Source of the DNA: Micromonospora chokoriensis
GTDB lineage: Bacteria > Actinomycetota > Actinomycetes > Mycobacteriales > Micromonosporaceae
DNA length: 64,000 nucleotides
Reading direction: 5' to 3'
Assembly: GCF_900091505.1 (NCBI RefSeq)
Contig: NZ_LT607409.1
Span: forward strand, 6,820,001-6,884,000
The notes under the pieces are model-generated. The model was not told where the DNA came from. It ran no database searches and saw only the letters and a list, made by a program, of their open reading frames with translations. This document shows positions 43,357-52,592 of this stretch, piece by piece. A program made the position numbers and the translations under genes. How positions within the stretch are numbered: position 1 is the stretch's first letter; each line of letters starts with the position of its first letter.

Positions 43357-44856
43357 TCAGCCCTGGACGCCGAGGCGCTCCAGGATCAGCGTGCGGACGG
43401 CGGCGGCGTCGGCCTGACCACGGGTGGTCTTCATGACCGCGCCGACCAGCGCACCGACCGCCGCGACCTTGCCACTGCGGATCTTGTCGGCGATGCCGGG
43501 GTTCGCGGCGATCGCCTCGTCCACGGCGGCGGTCAACGCGCCCGTGTCCGACACGACCTCCAGGCCCCGGCTGGTCATGATCTCGGTGGGCGAGCCCTCA
43601 CCGTCGACCACACCCTCCAGCACCGTACGGGCCATCTTGTCGTTGAGCTTGCCGGCGTCGACCAGCCCCTGAAGCTCGGCCACCTGGGCGGGGGTCGCGC
43701 CGATCTGGGCCAGCTCCACGCCGCTCTCGTTGGCCCGGCGGGACAGCTCACCCAGCCACCACTTGCGCGCCGCCGCAGGGGTGGTGCCGGCAGCCACGGT
43801 GGCCTCGATCAGCTCGACCGCGCCCGCGTTCAACACCGACTGCATGTCCAGGTCGGAGAGACCCCACTGCTCCTGGAGCCGACGCCGGTGCACCCGGGGC
43901 AGCTCCGGCAGGGCGGCCTTCAGCTCGGCGACCCAGGCCGGGTCCGGGGCGATCGGCACCAGATCCGGCTCCGGGAAGTACCGGTAGTCGGTCGCCGTCT
44001 CCTTCGAGCGACCCGGGGTGGTGTCACCGGTGTCCTCGTGGAAGTGGCGCGTCTCCTGGGTGATCCGACCGCCCGCGTCGAGCACCGACGCCTGCCGCAG
44101 CATCTCCGAACGGACCGCCCGTTCCACCGACCGCAACGAGTTGACGTTCTTCGTCTCGGTACGGGTGCCCCACTCCGCGCCCGGCAGGTTGAGCGACGTG
44201 TTCACGTCACACCGCAGCGAACCCTCCTCCATCCGCACGTCCGAGACGCCGAGGGAGCGGATCACGTCCCGCAGCTCGGCGACGTACGCACGGGCCACCT
44301 CGGGGGCGAGCGCACCGGTGCCGGTGATCGGCTTGGTCACGATCTCGACCAGCGGGATGCCGGCCCGGTTGTAGTCGACCAACGACTCCGTCGCGCCGTG
44401 GATCCGGCCAGTGGCACCACCGACGTGCAGCGTCTTGCCGGTGTCCTCCTCCAGGTGCACCCGCTCGATCTCGATCCGCACCGTCTCGCCGCCCACCTCG
44501 ACGTCCAGGTAACCGTCGACGCAGATCGGCTCGTCGTACTGGCTGATCTGGAAGTTCTTCGGCATGTCCGGGTAGAAGTAGTTCTTCCGGGCGAACCGGC
44601 ACCACTCGGCGATCGAGCAGTTCAACGCCAGACCGATCCGGATGATCGCCTCGATCGCCGCCTTGTTGGCCACCGGCAACGAACCGGGCAGGCCCAGGCA
44701 CACCGGGCAGACCCGGGTGTTCGGCTCGCCACCGAAGTCGGTCGGGCAACCGCACCACATCTTGGTGTTCGTGCCCAGCTCGACGTGGGTCTCCAGGCCG
44801 ATCACCGGTTCGAAGCGCGCGACGACCTCGTCGTACGCGGGCAGTGTCGTGGTCAT
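43357..44856 (-). CDS. gatB: Asp/Glu-tRNA amidotransferase subunit B
   Basis: 499 aa. It activates the misacylated Glu-tRNA(Gln) or Asp-tRNA(Asn) by phosphorylation inside GatCAB. FEPVIGLETHVELGTNTKMW, CGCPTDFGGEPNTRVCPVCL (zinc Cys), the NRAGIPLVEIVTKP block and a C-terminal YqeY-like tail are complete. Normally next to gatA; here it is separated from gatA by ~2.8 kb holding a membrane gene and an AAA-TOPRIM pair, so it must use its own promoter. A hairpin follows. Confidence 0.97.
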   Translation of the reverse strand: MTTTLPAYDEVVARFEPVIGLETHVELGTNTKMWCGCPTDFGGEPNTRVCPVCLGLPGSLPVANKAAIEAIIRIGLALNCSIAEWCRFARKNYFYPDMPKNFQISQYDEPICVDGYLDVEVGGETVRIEIERVHLEEDTGKTLHVGGATGRIHGATESLVDYNRAGIPLVEIVTKPITGTGALAPEVARAYVAELRDVIRSLGVSDVRMEEGSLRCDVNTSLNLPGAEWGTRTETKNVNSLRSVERAVRSEMLRQASVLDAGGRITQETRHFHEDTGDTTPGRSKETATDYRYFPEPDLVPIAPDPAWVAELKAALPELPRVHRRRLQEQWGLSDLDMQSVLNAGAVELIEATVAAGTTPAAARKWWLGELSRRANESGVELAQIGATPAQVAELQGLVDAGKLNDKMARTVLEGVVDGEGSPTEIMTSRGLEVVSDTGALTAAVDEAIAANPGIADKIRSGKVAAVGALVGAVMKTTRGQADAAAVRTLILERLGVQG

Positions 44857-44977
44857 GAGACGGCTCCAGGCGCGATCCGGACAGAACCTGTCCAGCCTAA
44901 TGGGGTTGTCCGATCAATCCTCGGGCGGGTTTCGTCAGAGGTGCGTGGCGTCGCCGACGGCGGGGTGGGGAACGGCG

Positions 44978-45667
44978 ATGACGAATACGGGGAGAGCGTC
45001 AGAGGTGCGGGTCCGGCCGGTCATCGTTGCTGTGGTCGCGGTGTGGGCGGTGGCGTGCGGAGCGGGGACGACGGTGACCAGGAGGAATACTGCGGGCGAC
45101 CCGACGGACGATGAGCGGGCCGGACAGATCATGGACGCCCGGCGGCGCTCAGGCCGGATGACCAAGGCCGCGGTGGTGCTGTTGGCGGCCACCGTCCCCG
45201 CCACGTTCGCCGTCGGGTTGCTGATCTCCGACGGAGAACGGGACGCCGGCGACCCACTGATCCGGCTGCTGCTCCTCCTGGTGACTGCGGCGCTGGGCGT
45301 CGCCGTCGTCCTCCTGATCAACGCGTGGATGACGAGGAACTCTTCTCGGTCCGACGGCGCCGACCTGGCCAGCCGCCGGCGGGTGAAGGCGGCACTGCGC
45401 GACGGGTCGACGACCGACCCGCAGGTCGACGCGCTGGCCCGCAAGGAGGCCGAGCAGCAGGTACGTCGACGGTGGGTGTTCTGGGCCCTCGGTGTGGTCC
45501 TGGCGTTGCAGACGCTGAACGCCGTCAGCACCGACCGGACGTCCACCCGCTGGACATCTGGGCTGGGCGCGCTGGTCTGGGCTGTGCTGCTCTACCAGCA
45601 CTGGCGCACCACCCAGCGGGCCCGCCGCTACCTCGCCAGCCCGACCTCAGGCTACGCCGAGCGGTAA
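44978..45667 (+). CDS. Membrane protein of unknown function
   Basis: 229 aa if ATG 44978 (after GGGGAACG) is the start; GTG 45074 (VTRRNTAGDPTDDERAGQI) is equally plausible and would remove an N-terminal segment that looks like a signal with VWAVAC. The remainder has helices at AAVVLLAATVPATFAVGLL and LLLLLVTAALGVAVVLLINA, a basic cytosolic loop and a third helix pair near WVFWALGVVLALQ and LGALVWAVLLYQ. No family is recognised. It is divergent from gatB and its 3' end overlaps the convergent TOPRIM-like gene by 16 bases. Confidence 0.65.
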   Translation: MTNTGRASEVRVRPVIVAVVAVWAVACGAGTTVTRRNTAGDPTDDERAGQIMDARRRSGRMTKAAVVLLAATVPATFAVGLLISDGERDAGDPLIRLLLLLVTAALGVAVVLLINAWMTRNSSRSDGADLASRRRVKAALRDGSTTDPQVDALARKEAEQQVRRRWVFWALGVVLALQTLNAVSTDRTSTRWTSGLGALVWAVLLYQHWRTTQRARRYLASPTSGYAER

Positions 45668-46281
45668 CCCAAGCGCACCAGCGCATCGCATGTGTCACTC
45701 CACCACTGTTGGTACGCGGGCACCCCCTGAAGACGAGCCAGCGAGACCAACTCGCCAAGTTGGCCGTAGTGGTCGGTGGTTGAGCGGCTCACCCGGCCCA
45801 TCACGCTGTTGAGCGCGCTCTTGGGATCGACCACTCGCTCCACCAGTCGCGGCTGTGCAGGAAGCCCCATCTCGGCATCGGTCCACCTGACGCCGAGAGC
45901 ACTTCGCAGTGCATCACCATCCGCGAGAAGCCACGCCTCCGTCTCGCGCACCGGAACCACTGCTACCAGTTGCTCCGCACGCTCCCCCCACACCTCACGC
46001 AGCGGTCGCAGCCACTCTGCGGCAGTCCGCTCGGCATTGGCGCCCTGATCATGATGAAAGAAGATCAGAGAGAAGCTTGCCGGATTCTGCTCGACGAGCC
46101 CGATGACATCAGCGATCGAGCACGGGCCTTTTCGGTCGCGTAACGGCTGGATGTCAGCCACCTCGACCGCGTCCTCAAATTCGGTCAAGCAGATCTCGGT
46201 CAACGCCCTGGCAAGCAACCTGGGAAGAAACTGATCATCGGTGACGCCCTCGGAGACCAACGCGGAGGTCAGATAACGCAT
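45652..46281 (-). CDS. TOPRIM-like DUF4276 family protein, partner of the AAA ATPase
   Basis: 209 aa from ATG 46281, overlapping the ATPase stop by one base (TGATG). The early LVSEGVTDDQFLP with Glu11, the Asp78 in FFHHDQGANAERT and VVPVRETEAWLLADGDAL (Glu113/115) are the acidic signatures of the DUF4276/RloB-like TOPRIM group, which is thought to cut nucleic acid. Such proteins with an AAA ATPase form OLD-like or PARIS-like anti-phage pairs. AT-richer codons than gatA/gatB support acquisition. Function is inferred from family and context. Confidence 0.82.
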   Translation of the reverse strand: MRYLTSALVSEGVTDDQFLPRLLARALTEICLTEFEDAVEVADIQPLRDRKGPCSIADVIGLVEQNPASFSLIFFHHDQGANAERTAAEWLRPLREVWGERAEQLVAVVPVRETEAWLLADGDALRSALGVRWTDAEMGLPAQPRLVERVVDPKSALNSVMGRVSRSTTDHYGQLGELVSLARLQGVPAYQQWWSDTCDALVRLGYRSA

Positions 46282-47672
46282 CAGTTGTCCAACTCCGCCA
46301 TGACCTCGAATTCGGCAATCTCCCTCGGGCTCACCACGCTTCCGACATCGAACGCGTCGTCGATCGTAAGCTGCTGAGCCCCGGCAATCGATCTCCACCG
46401 ACTGACCCGACTACGGGCCTGGCCGCGTTGGACGCGACTGACAACGTCCATGAAGACGGCGTCGGTCCGCGTCCGGGCCTGGGCGGGTTCCAACGCCCGC
46501 AGGATCGCCGGCGAGTGACTGCTCAGGATGAGCTGGGTCAGAGCAGCGCCCTCGGTTTTCGCGTCGATGGCCCGTTCGACGAGGTTCCGGAGGTACCTGA
46601 CGAACTGCGCCAGCCGTTGCGGAAAGATGCCGTTCTCAGGCTCTTCGAAACAGATGAGACCGGCGCCCCTCGGGTCGTACAGTGCCGCCAGGAGGGCGAT
46701 CGCCCGGAGGGTGCCGTCCGAGGCCACCCTGGCCGAGAATGGCGCTTCCTCTCGGGTCAGCACTTCCACCTGCCGCTGCCGGCGGGCTTCATCCTCAGCG
46801 AGGCGAACCCGGATGACACCCGGGATGACGGCGGCCAGGTCGGCGGACAGGTCGTTCAGCGCCCCTTCCGGCCTGTCGTCACTGCCGGTCTCATCCGCCA
46901 ACCGCCGCAGCGTGTTGGCCAGGTGACCTCCATTAGCGGCGAGGCCGTCGGGGTCATCGTAGGAATCAGGGGCGCGCAACGCGCTGGGATCCAGGTGCAG
47001 CAGACGCCACGACTGCATCTCTCGCTTGAGCGCGTACAGCAGCGGGAAGTCTGTCGCCGTGGTCAGACTGGACAGAACGGTTGCAGTGGCAGCCGTCGCG
47101 GGAAGGCGACGCTTACGCCCCTGATTGCCCTGCTGCCTGATGCTGAAGACAGGCCGGTTCTGCTCGTCCTGCTCCGTCTCCAACGGATCGGCACCCGTGC
47201 GGTAGGCCGCCAACCGCTTACGCTGCTCGGCGTCGAACCGAACGACCCAGGTGTCGTCGGCCCGCCGGATTCTCCGAACTGCCTCACGGACGACATACGG
47301 CCGCTGCGTCCCGCTGTGACCGGTCGACCTGAGTTCAAGCGTCAACTCGTAGCGAAGTCGCGAATGATTGACTTCGGCCGTGTCGCCGAACGCGTCGGTG
47401 ACCGATCTGTCCAGCAGCACTTCCACGGCGAACGACATCACCTCGACCGAGGATCCGTCGGTGTGCTTGTGAAAGAGGTCCACGATGTCGCCACGCATGT
47501 GTTGAGCCGCTTCGAGGACCGGGTCGCCGGCCAGTCGACCGAGGAACTGGATGGCGTCGAACAGGTTTGACTTGCCTGCCGCATTCCGTCCGATGATCAC
47601 GAGGAAGGGCGGGATGTCCAACGAAAAATCACGGAAAGACTTGAATCCGTCGATCTCGATCCGCGTCAGCAT
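46281..47672 (-). CDS. AAA family ATPase (AAA_21, defence-associated)
   Basis: 463 aa from ATG 47672, MLTRIEIDGFKSFRDFSLDI; the open frame upstream is antisense-like gatA shadow. Walker A IIGRNAAGKSN (27-37), signature SDGTLRAIALLAAL, Walker B GLICFEEPENG and the ILSSHSPAIL switch define an SMC/OLD-type ATPase. It lies 11 bases after gatA with no terminator between, so gatCA transcripts can continue into it, and one base overlaps the TOPRIM-like gene. Together they look like a two-gene defence module. Codon use is less GC-rich than in gatA. Confidence 0.87.
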   Translation of the reverse strand: MLTRIEIDGFKSFRDFSLDIPPFLVIIGRNAAGKSNLFDAIQFLGRLAGDPVLEAAQHMRGDIVDLFHKHTDGSSVEVMSFAVEVLLDRSVTDAFGDTAEVNHSRLRYELTLELRSTGHSGTQRPYVVREAVRRIRRADDTWVVRFDAEQRKRLAAYRTGADPLETEQDEQNRPVFSIRQQGNQGRKRRLPATAATATVLSSLTTATDFPLLYALKREMQSWRLLHLDPSALRAPDSYDDPDGLAANGGHLANTLRRLADETGSDDRPEGALNDLSADLAAVIPGVIRVRLAEDEARRQRQVEVLTREEAPFSARVASDGTLRAIALLAALYDPRGAGLICFEEPENGIFPQRLAQFVRYLRNLVERAIDAKTEGAALTQLILSSHSPAILRALEPAQARTRTDAVFMDVVSRVQRGQARSRVSRWRSIAGAQQLTIDDAFDVGSVVSPREIAEFEVMAELDN

Positions 47673-47683
47673 CCCGCCCGCCC

Positions 47684-49159
47684 TCAGAGCGCCGGTGGGG
47701 TGAAGGTGCCGATGGCGGACTCCAGCGCGGCGGCCACCCGGTACATCCGGTCGTCGGCCATGGTCGGGGCCATCACCTGCAGACCGACCGGCAACCCGTC
47801 GGAGAGCCCACAGGGCACCGAGATGCCCGGCCCGCCGTACAGGTTGGTCGGAATCGTGTACAGGTCGGCCAGGTACATCTGGTACGGGTCGGCGGTCCGC
47901 GCGCCCAGCGGGAACGCCACCGACGGGGTGGTCGGCGAGATCAGGGCGTCGACCTGCTCGAACGCGGCGGTGAAGTCCCGCGTGATGAGCGTCCGGACCT
48001 TCTGCGCCTGCCCGTAGTACGCGTCGTAGTAACCCGACGACAGCGCGTACGTGCCGATCATGATGCGGCGCTTGACCTCCGGGCCGAAGCCGGCCTCCCG
48101 GGTCAGCGACATGACCTCCTCCAGCGACCGGTTGCCGTCGTCGCCGACCCGCAGGCCGAACCGGACGCCGTCGAACCGGGCCAGGTTGGAGGAGCACTCG
48201 CTCGGGGCGATCAGGTAGTACGCCGGCAGCGCGTACGCGAACGTCGGGCAGGACACCTCGACGATCTCCGCGCCCATCTTCGCGAGCGCGTCCACCGACT
48301 CGCGGAACGCGGTCATCACACCCGGCTCGGCACCCTCGCCGACGAACTCGCTGACGATGCCGAGACGTACGCCGGTCAGGTCACCGGTCGCGCCGAGCTT
48401 CGCCGCCGCCACCACGTCCGGCACCGGCTGCGGGATCGAGGTCGAGTCCCGGGGGTCGTGCCCGCCGATCACGTGGTGCAGCAGGGCCGCGTCGAGCACG
48501 TTCCGGGCGCACGGGCCGGGAGTGTCCAGCGACGACGAGAAGGCGACCAGCCCGTAGCGGGAGGTGCCGCCGTAGGTGGGCTTCGCGCCCACCGTGCCGG
48601 TCACCGCGCCGGGCTGGCGGATCGAGCCGCCGGTGTCCGAGCCGATCGCCAGCGGCGCCTCGTACGCGGCCAGCGCGGCAGCGCTGCCACCACCCGAGCC
48701 GCCCGGGATCCGGGTCAGGTCCCACGGGTTGTGCGTCGGGCCGTACGCCGAGTATTCGGTGGAGGACCCCATGGCGAACTCGTCCATGTTGGTCTTGCCG
48801 AGCATCACCGTGCCGGCCTCGCGCAGACGCTGCACGATCGTCGCGTCGTACGGCGGGCGCCAACCCTCCAGGATCTTCGACCCCACCGTGGTCGGCACGC
48901 CCCGGGTGGCGAGCACGTCCTTCACCGCGACCGGCACACCCGCGAGCGGGCCCAACTCCTCGCCAGCCGCCCGGCGCTCGTCCACCGCACGGGCCGCGGC
49001 GAGCGCGCCGTCGGAGTCGACGTGCAGGAAGGCGTGCACCCGGTCGTCGACGGCGGCGATCCGGTCCAGGTGGGCCTGGGTCACCTCGACGGCGGAAGTC
49101 TCGCCCCCGGCGACCAGGGAAGCGATCTCCGACGCCGTCATCTTGATCAAATCACTCAT
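47684..49159 (-). CDS. gatA: Asp/Glu-tRNA amidotransferase subunit A
   Basis: 491 aa from ATG 49159 (MSDLIKMTASEIASLVAGGE). It is the amidase that frees ammonia from glutamine. The catalytic Lys is in GVPVAVKDVLATRG; the Gly/Ser-rich signature GGSGGGSAAALAAYEAPLAI, then GSDTGGSIRQPG, carries the Ser-cisSer-Lys triad. It follows gatC after ~75 bases and precedes the AAA ATPase by 11 bases. Confidence 0.98.
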   Translation of the reverse strand: MSDLIKMTASEIASLVAGGETSAVEVTQAHLDRIAAVDDRVHAFLHVDSDGALAAARAVDERRAAGEELGPLAGVPVAVKDVLATRGVPTTVGSKILEGWRPPYDATIVQRLREAGTVMLGKTNMDEFAMGSSTEYSAYGPTHNPWDLTRIPGGSGGGSAAALAAYEAPLAIGSDTGGSIRQPGAVTGTVGAKPTYGGTSRYGLVAFSSSLDTPGPCARNVLDAALLHHVIGGHDPRDSTSIPQPVPDVVAAAKLGATGDLTGVRLGIVSEFVGEGAEPGVMTAFRESVDALAKMGAEIVEVSCPTFAYALPAYYLIAPSECSSNLARFDGVRFGLRVGDDGNRSLEEVMSLTREAGFGPEVKRRIMIGTYALSSGYYDAYYGQAQKVRTLITRDFTAAFEQVDALISPTTPSVAFPLGARTADPYQMYLADLYTIPTNLYGGPGISVPCGLSDGLPVGLQVMAPTMADDRMYRVAAALESAIGTFTPPAL

Positions 49160-49235
49160 GCCGTCACTCCGCTTCGCTCCGCGACGCCATGAGGCACCAC
49201 AGCGCTGCACCGATGATTCACTCGCTGCCGCTCGC

Positions 49236-49541
49236 TCATGAAGCCACGTCCTCGCTCAGGATCCGCGGCACGCGGAACCGCTGGTCCTCGGCGTCGGGTG
49301 CGCCCGAGAGCGCCTCCTGCGGGGTCAGGCACGGCGTGACGACGTCCTCGCGGAAGACGTTGGTCAGCGGCACCGAGTGCGAGGTCGGCGGGATGTCCGC
49401 GGCGGCGACCTCGCCGACCTGGGCGACTGCCTGGAGGATCACGTCGAGCTGGCCGGCGAACGTGTCCAGCTCCTCCTCGGTGACGGCGAGCCGCGACAGG
49501 CGCGCCAGGTGCGCGACCTCCTCGCGGGAGATGGCGGCCAT
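49236..49541 (-). CDS. gatC: Asp/Glu-tRNA amidotransferase subunit C
   Basis: 101 aa, MAAISREEVAHLARLSRLAV ... LDVILQAVAQVGEVAAADIP ... LREDVV-like VFREDVVTPCLTPQEAL. The small clamp subunit that holds GatA and GatB together; complete and of normal length. First gene of gatC-gatA followed by the AAA-TOPRIM pair. Confidence 0.97.
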   Translation of the reverse strand: MAAISREEVAHLARLSRLAVTEEELDTFAGQLDVILQAVAQVGEVAAADIPPTSHSVPLTNVFREDVVTPCLTPQEALSGAPDAEDQRFRVPRILSEDVAS

Positions 49542-49625
49542 CCGTGCCCCCTTCTGATGTCCTGCTGGTCGGCGGTGTGCCTGCCGCGCGGCGGGTGGAG
49601 CGTGACGCGCGGTGACCGGAGCGAG

Positions 49626-49631
49626 TCTATT
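49626..49631 (-). promoter_or_regulatory. Possible -10 box of the gatCA operon
   Basis: TAGACT on the minus strand (agtcta on plus) lies ~85 bases before gatC in an otherwise GC-rich gap and fits TANNNT. No -35 was identified. Confidence 0.3.
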
Positions 49632-49681
49632 GTTCCGCTCTGGTGCCGCGTCCCCGACTCCCCCTCCCGGAAGCAGCCGGG

Positions 49682-52438
49682 TCAGCGGGTGGGCCGACGA
49701 CCGGTGTCCGACTGCGGGGGGCCGCTCGGGCGCACCGGCCGGTACCGGACCAGCCAGGTGACCAGTTCCTCGGCGGGCATGGGCCGGGCGTAGAACCAGC
49801 CCTGCGCGGCGTCGCAGCCGGCGGCGTGCAACATCCGCCAGGTCCGCTCGTCCTCGACGCCCTCGGCGACCACCCGCAGACCCAACGCGCCGGCCAGCTC
49901 GATCATCGACCGGACGATCGCCGCGTCGTCGGCGTCGTCGGCCATGCCGAGCACGAACGACCTGTCCACCTTCACCTCGGACAGCGGCAACCGGCGCAGA
50001 TGCTGAAGGGAGGAGTAGCCGGTGCCGAAGTCGTCCAACGAGATGGCCACGCCGATCCGGTGCAGATGGGAGATGGTGGCCAGCACCCGGCGGGGGTCGG
50101 CCATCAGGGCGCCTTCGGTGATCTCCACCTGGAGCCGCTCGGCCGGCACCTGGTGACGGGCCAACCGGTCGGCGATCTGGTCGGCGATCTCACCGGTGTG
50201 CAGGTCGCGCACGCTCACGTTCAGCGCCGCGCGCAGGCTGATGCCGGCCGCCGACCACGTGGCGAGTTGCTCCACGACGTCGTTGACGACCCGACGGGTG
50301 AGGAGCCGCATCACCGCGCTCTGCTCGGCGACCCGGATGAGCTCCTCCGGGTCGACCATGCCCCGGCGCGGGTGCCGCCACCGCAGCAGGGCCTCGACGC
50401 CGACCACCTCACCGGTCGCGATGGCGATCTGCGGCTGGTAGTACATCGTGATGTCCCCGGCGTCGTCGGGCGCGTCCCCATCCGCGTGCGCCCACCCGGT
50501 CGCTCCCGCCTGCTGCCCCGACGTGCCCGTTCCGGCGTCATGCCTCGGCCAGGGGCCACCGTTGCCCCTCGCAGGCAGCGCGCCGCCGTTCGGCGACCGG
50601 CGGCCGTTCGCCACCGCGGCGCGTCGTTCCCGGGCCGGGCCCGAGCGGGTGCCGGCGACCGAGGCGCGGGAGCTTCGGCCCCGGATCGGGTCGGCCCCGG
50701 TGGCGATCCGGTTGATCAGCTCGTCGGCGTGCACCATCTCGGCGTCGTTGCGCCGACGACGCCCCCACCAGCGGGGACCGTCCGGCGACGCGGTGGCGAC
50801 CGCCGATGCCGGCTCCGCGTGTGGTGCGGGCTCGGCCGGGGACCCGAGGGGCAGCGCCGCCCCGTCACCGCCGCGCACCTCGGCCTTCGTGCCCAGGGGT
50901 ACGTCGAACCGCTCGGCGTCGTTCGGCAGGACGTCCCGGCCGTTCCCGTCGACCTGATCGGCCAGCACATCGCCGTAACCGTGCACCGCCAGCTCGGCGG
51001 CCAACGGCTCGGTGACCTGGCCCTCCCGCTCGACGGCCAACGGCCCGGTGACCTGGCCCTCCCGCTCGACGGCCAACGGCCCGGTGACCTGGCCCTCCCG
51101 CTCGACGGCCAACGGCTCGTCCGTCGACGAGCCGGATTCCAGCACCCGGCGCAGGTCGGCGAGGAGGCCGAGTCGCTCGGCGGAGTTGTGGTCGGACTCG
51201 GGGGCGTAGACGGCCACCGTGTCGTTACGGTGCTTGGCGTCGTACATCGCTACGTCCGCGTGGCGCATCAACGTGGCGAAGTCCTCGCCGTGTTCCGGAA
51301 AGAGCGCGATCCCGATCGAACCGCCGACGTCCAACGGCAGCCCGTCGAGTGGCACCGGCTCGGCCAACGCCTGGACCACCTGGTCGGCCAACTCCCGTGC
51401 CTGGCGGACGTCGGTGAGGCCGGTCATCACGATGGCGAACTCGTCGCCGCCGAGACGGGCGATCATCTCCGGGCGGGGCTGCACGTCGGCGAGACGGGCG
51501 CTCACCTCGACCAGGAGCCGGTCGCCCACGGCGTGACCGAGAGCGTCGTTGACGTTCTTGAACCGGTCCAGGTCGATCAGGAGCAGGGCCAGTTGACCGT
51601 CGGGCTCGCCTCGGGCGGTCCGCTCGGCGTGCAGGTGCACCTGCTCGGCCACCTCGGCCAGCAGCGCCTTCCGGTTGGGCAGCCCGGTCAGCGGGTCGGC
51701 GGCGGCGAGGTGCTGCTGCTCGACGGTCAACCGGGCCATCCGGTAGACCGCGAACAACGGCACCAGCACCAGCGGGATCAACGCCGCGCTGACCCGGGCT
51801 GCGGCGACCAGCACCGGGGCGAGCAGCAACAGCGAACCGGTGGAGAGCAACTCGAAACCGAGGCCCTGGCGGAGGGTCGGCCACCACCGGTCGCCGAAAC
51901 GCAACCGCACCGCCCAGCTGACCAGCCCGTAGTTGACGACGAACCACGCCAGCGTGGCACCACCGACAGCGGCCACGTCGGTCCAGTGCAGACGACCACC
52001 GGAGAAGATGGTGCCCGAGCCGAGCTGGATCACCCCGTACGCGGCGGCGAGGGCGCACGCGTACTGGCCGACGTTGAACGCGGTCCGCCAGGCCGCGTGT
52101 CGCATCCGCCAGCCGGAGACGATCACCCCGACCGCCTGAACCGCCACTGCGGGCCCGAGGCCCCAGCCGAGCAGGATCGCGAAGGTGAAGCAGGTGGACG
52201 GGAACACGGCCGAGGTCTGCCGACGCCCCGGCGGGACGAACGGCCGGGCGTCGCAGACCACAGCGAGCACGGCCATCGTCCAGAACGCCACCGGCAGCCC
52301 GGAGACCTCGGCGGGAAGCTGCGCCAGCGGCACGGCGGCGGTCAGCGCGGCGACCACCAGGATGCCGACGACGAAGGTGGCGAACGGCGTCGCCCGCCCC
52401 GGTGGGAGCGAGTTGCGTGGATCGGCGGCCTCCACCAC
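49682..52438 (-). CDS. Membrane GGDEF-EAL protein with large insert in the EAL domain
   Basis: 918 aa. About seven hydrophobic helices (residues 18-230), a GGDEF domain (about 245-405) with RLGGDEFAIV but no RxxD inhibitory site, and an EAL domain with every catalytic motif: EALLRWRHP, ALNVSVRDL, VEITEGAL, SLDDFGTGYSS, VKVDRSF, VAEGVED, AAQGWFYARP. The EAL domain is split: helix LGLLADLRRVLES is parted from strand ITMYYQPQ by ~230 mostly polar, Arg/Gly/Ala-rich residues that include a 12-residue repeat (PLAVEREGQVTG). Both cyclase and phosphodiesterase activities look possible. Start follows GGGAGG. Confidence 0.9.
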   Translation of the reverse strand: MVEAADPRNSLPPGRATPFATFVVGILVVAALTAAVPLAQLPAEVSGLPVAFWTMAVLAVVCDARPFVPPGRRQTSAVFPSTCFTFAILLGWGLGPAVAVQAVGVIVSGWRMRHAAWRTAFNVGQYACALAAAYGVIQLGSGTIFSGGRLHWTDVAAVGGATLAWFVVNYGLVSWAVRLRFGDRWWPTLRQGLGFELLSTGSLLLLAPVLVAAARVSAALIPLVLVPLFAVYRMARLTVEQQHLAAADPLTGLPNRKALLAEVAEQVHLHAERTARGEPDGQLALLLIDLDRFKNVNDALGHAVGDRLLVEVSARLADVQPRPEMIARLGGDEFAIVMTGLTDVRQARELADQVVQALAEPVPLDGLPLDVGGSIGIALFPEHGEDFATLMRHADVAMYDAKHRNDTVAVYAPESDHNSAERLGLLADLRRVLESGSSTDEPLAVEREGQVTGPLAVEREGQVTGPLAVEREGQVTEPLAAELAVHGYGDVLADQVDGNGRDVLPNDAERFDVPLGTKAEVRGGDGAALPLGSPAEPAPHAEPASAVATASPDGPRWWGRRRRNDAEMVHADELINRIATGADPIRGRSSRASVAGTRSGPARERRAAVANGRRSPNGGALPARGNGGPWPRHDAGTGTSGQQAGATGWAHADGDAPDDAGDITMYYQPQIAIATGEVVGVEALLRWRHPRRGMVDPEELIRVAEQSAVMRLLTRRVVNDVVEQLATWSAAGISLRAALNVSVRDLHTGEIADQIADRLARHQVPAERLQVEITEGALMADPRRVLATISHLHRIGVAISLDDFGTGYSSLQHLRRLPLSEVKVDRSFVLGMADDADDAAIVRSMIELAGALGLRVVAEGVEDERTWRMLHAAGCDAAQGWFYARPMPAEELVTWLVRYRPVRPSGPPQSDTGRRPTR
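51010..51117. repeat. 36-bp tandem repeat inside the EAL insert
   Basis: Three units start at 51010, 51046 and 51082, nearly identical, with a partial unit just before. Each unit encodes PLAVEREGQVT(G/E) on the minus strand and keeps the frame. Confidence 0.9.
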
Positions 52439-52592
52439 ACCTCCCGACGACCGTCGGCGTGCCGCTGCGGTACGCCGTGACCCAATGAAACGCCCCCGGC
52501 CCCCGATTTCCCGGTATGACAGTCACGAATCGGTCGTAGTCGTAATTAAGTTGGTATACGCCGCCAGTCGTCTCCGCAACCGTGCCGTCCGA

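Noticed and set aside
43888..45114. Plus-strand frame opposite gatB
   Set aside because: Shadow of gatB; only the part from 44978 on is plausible coding for the small membrane protein.
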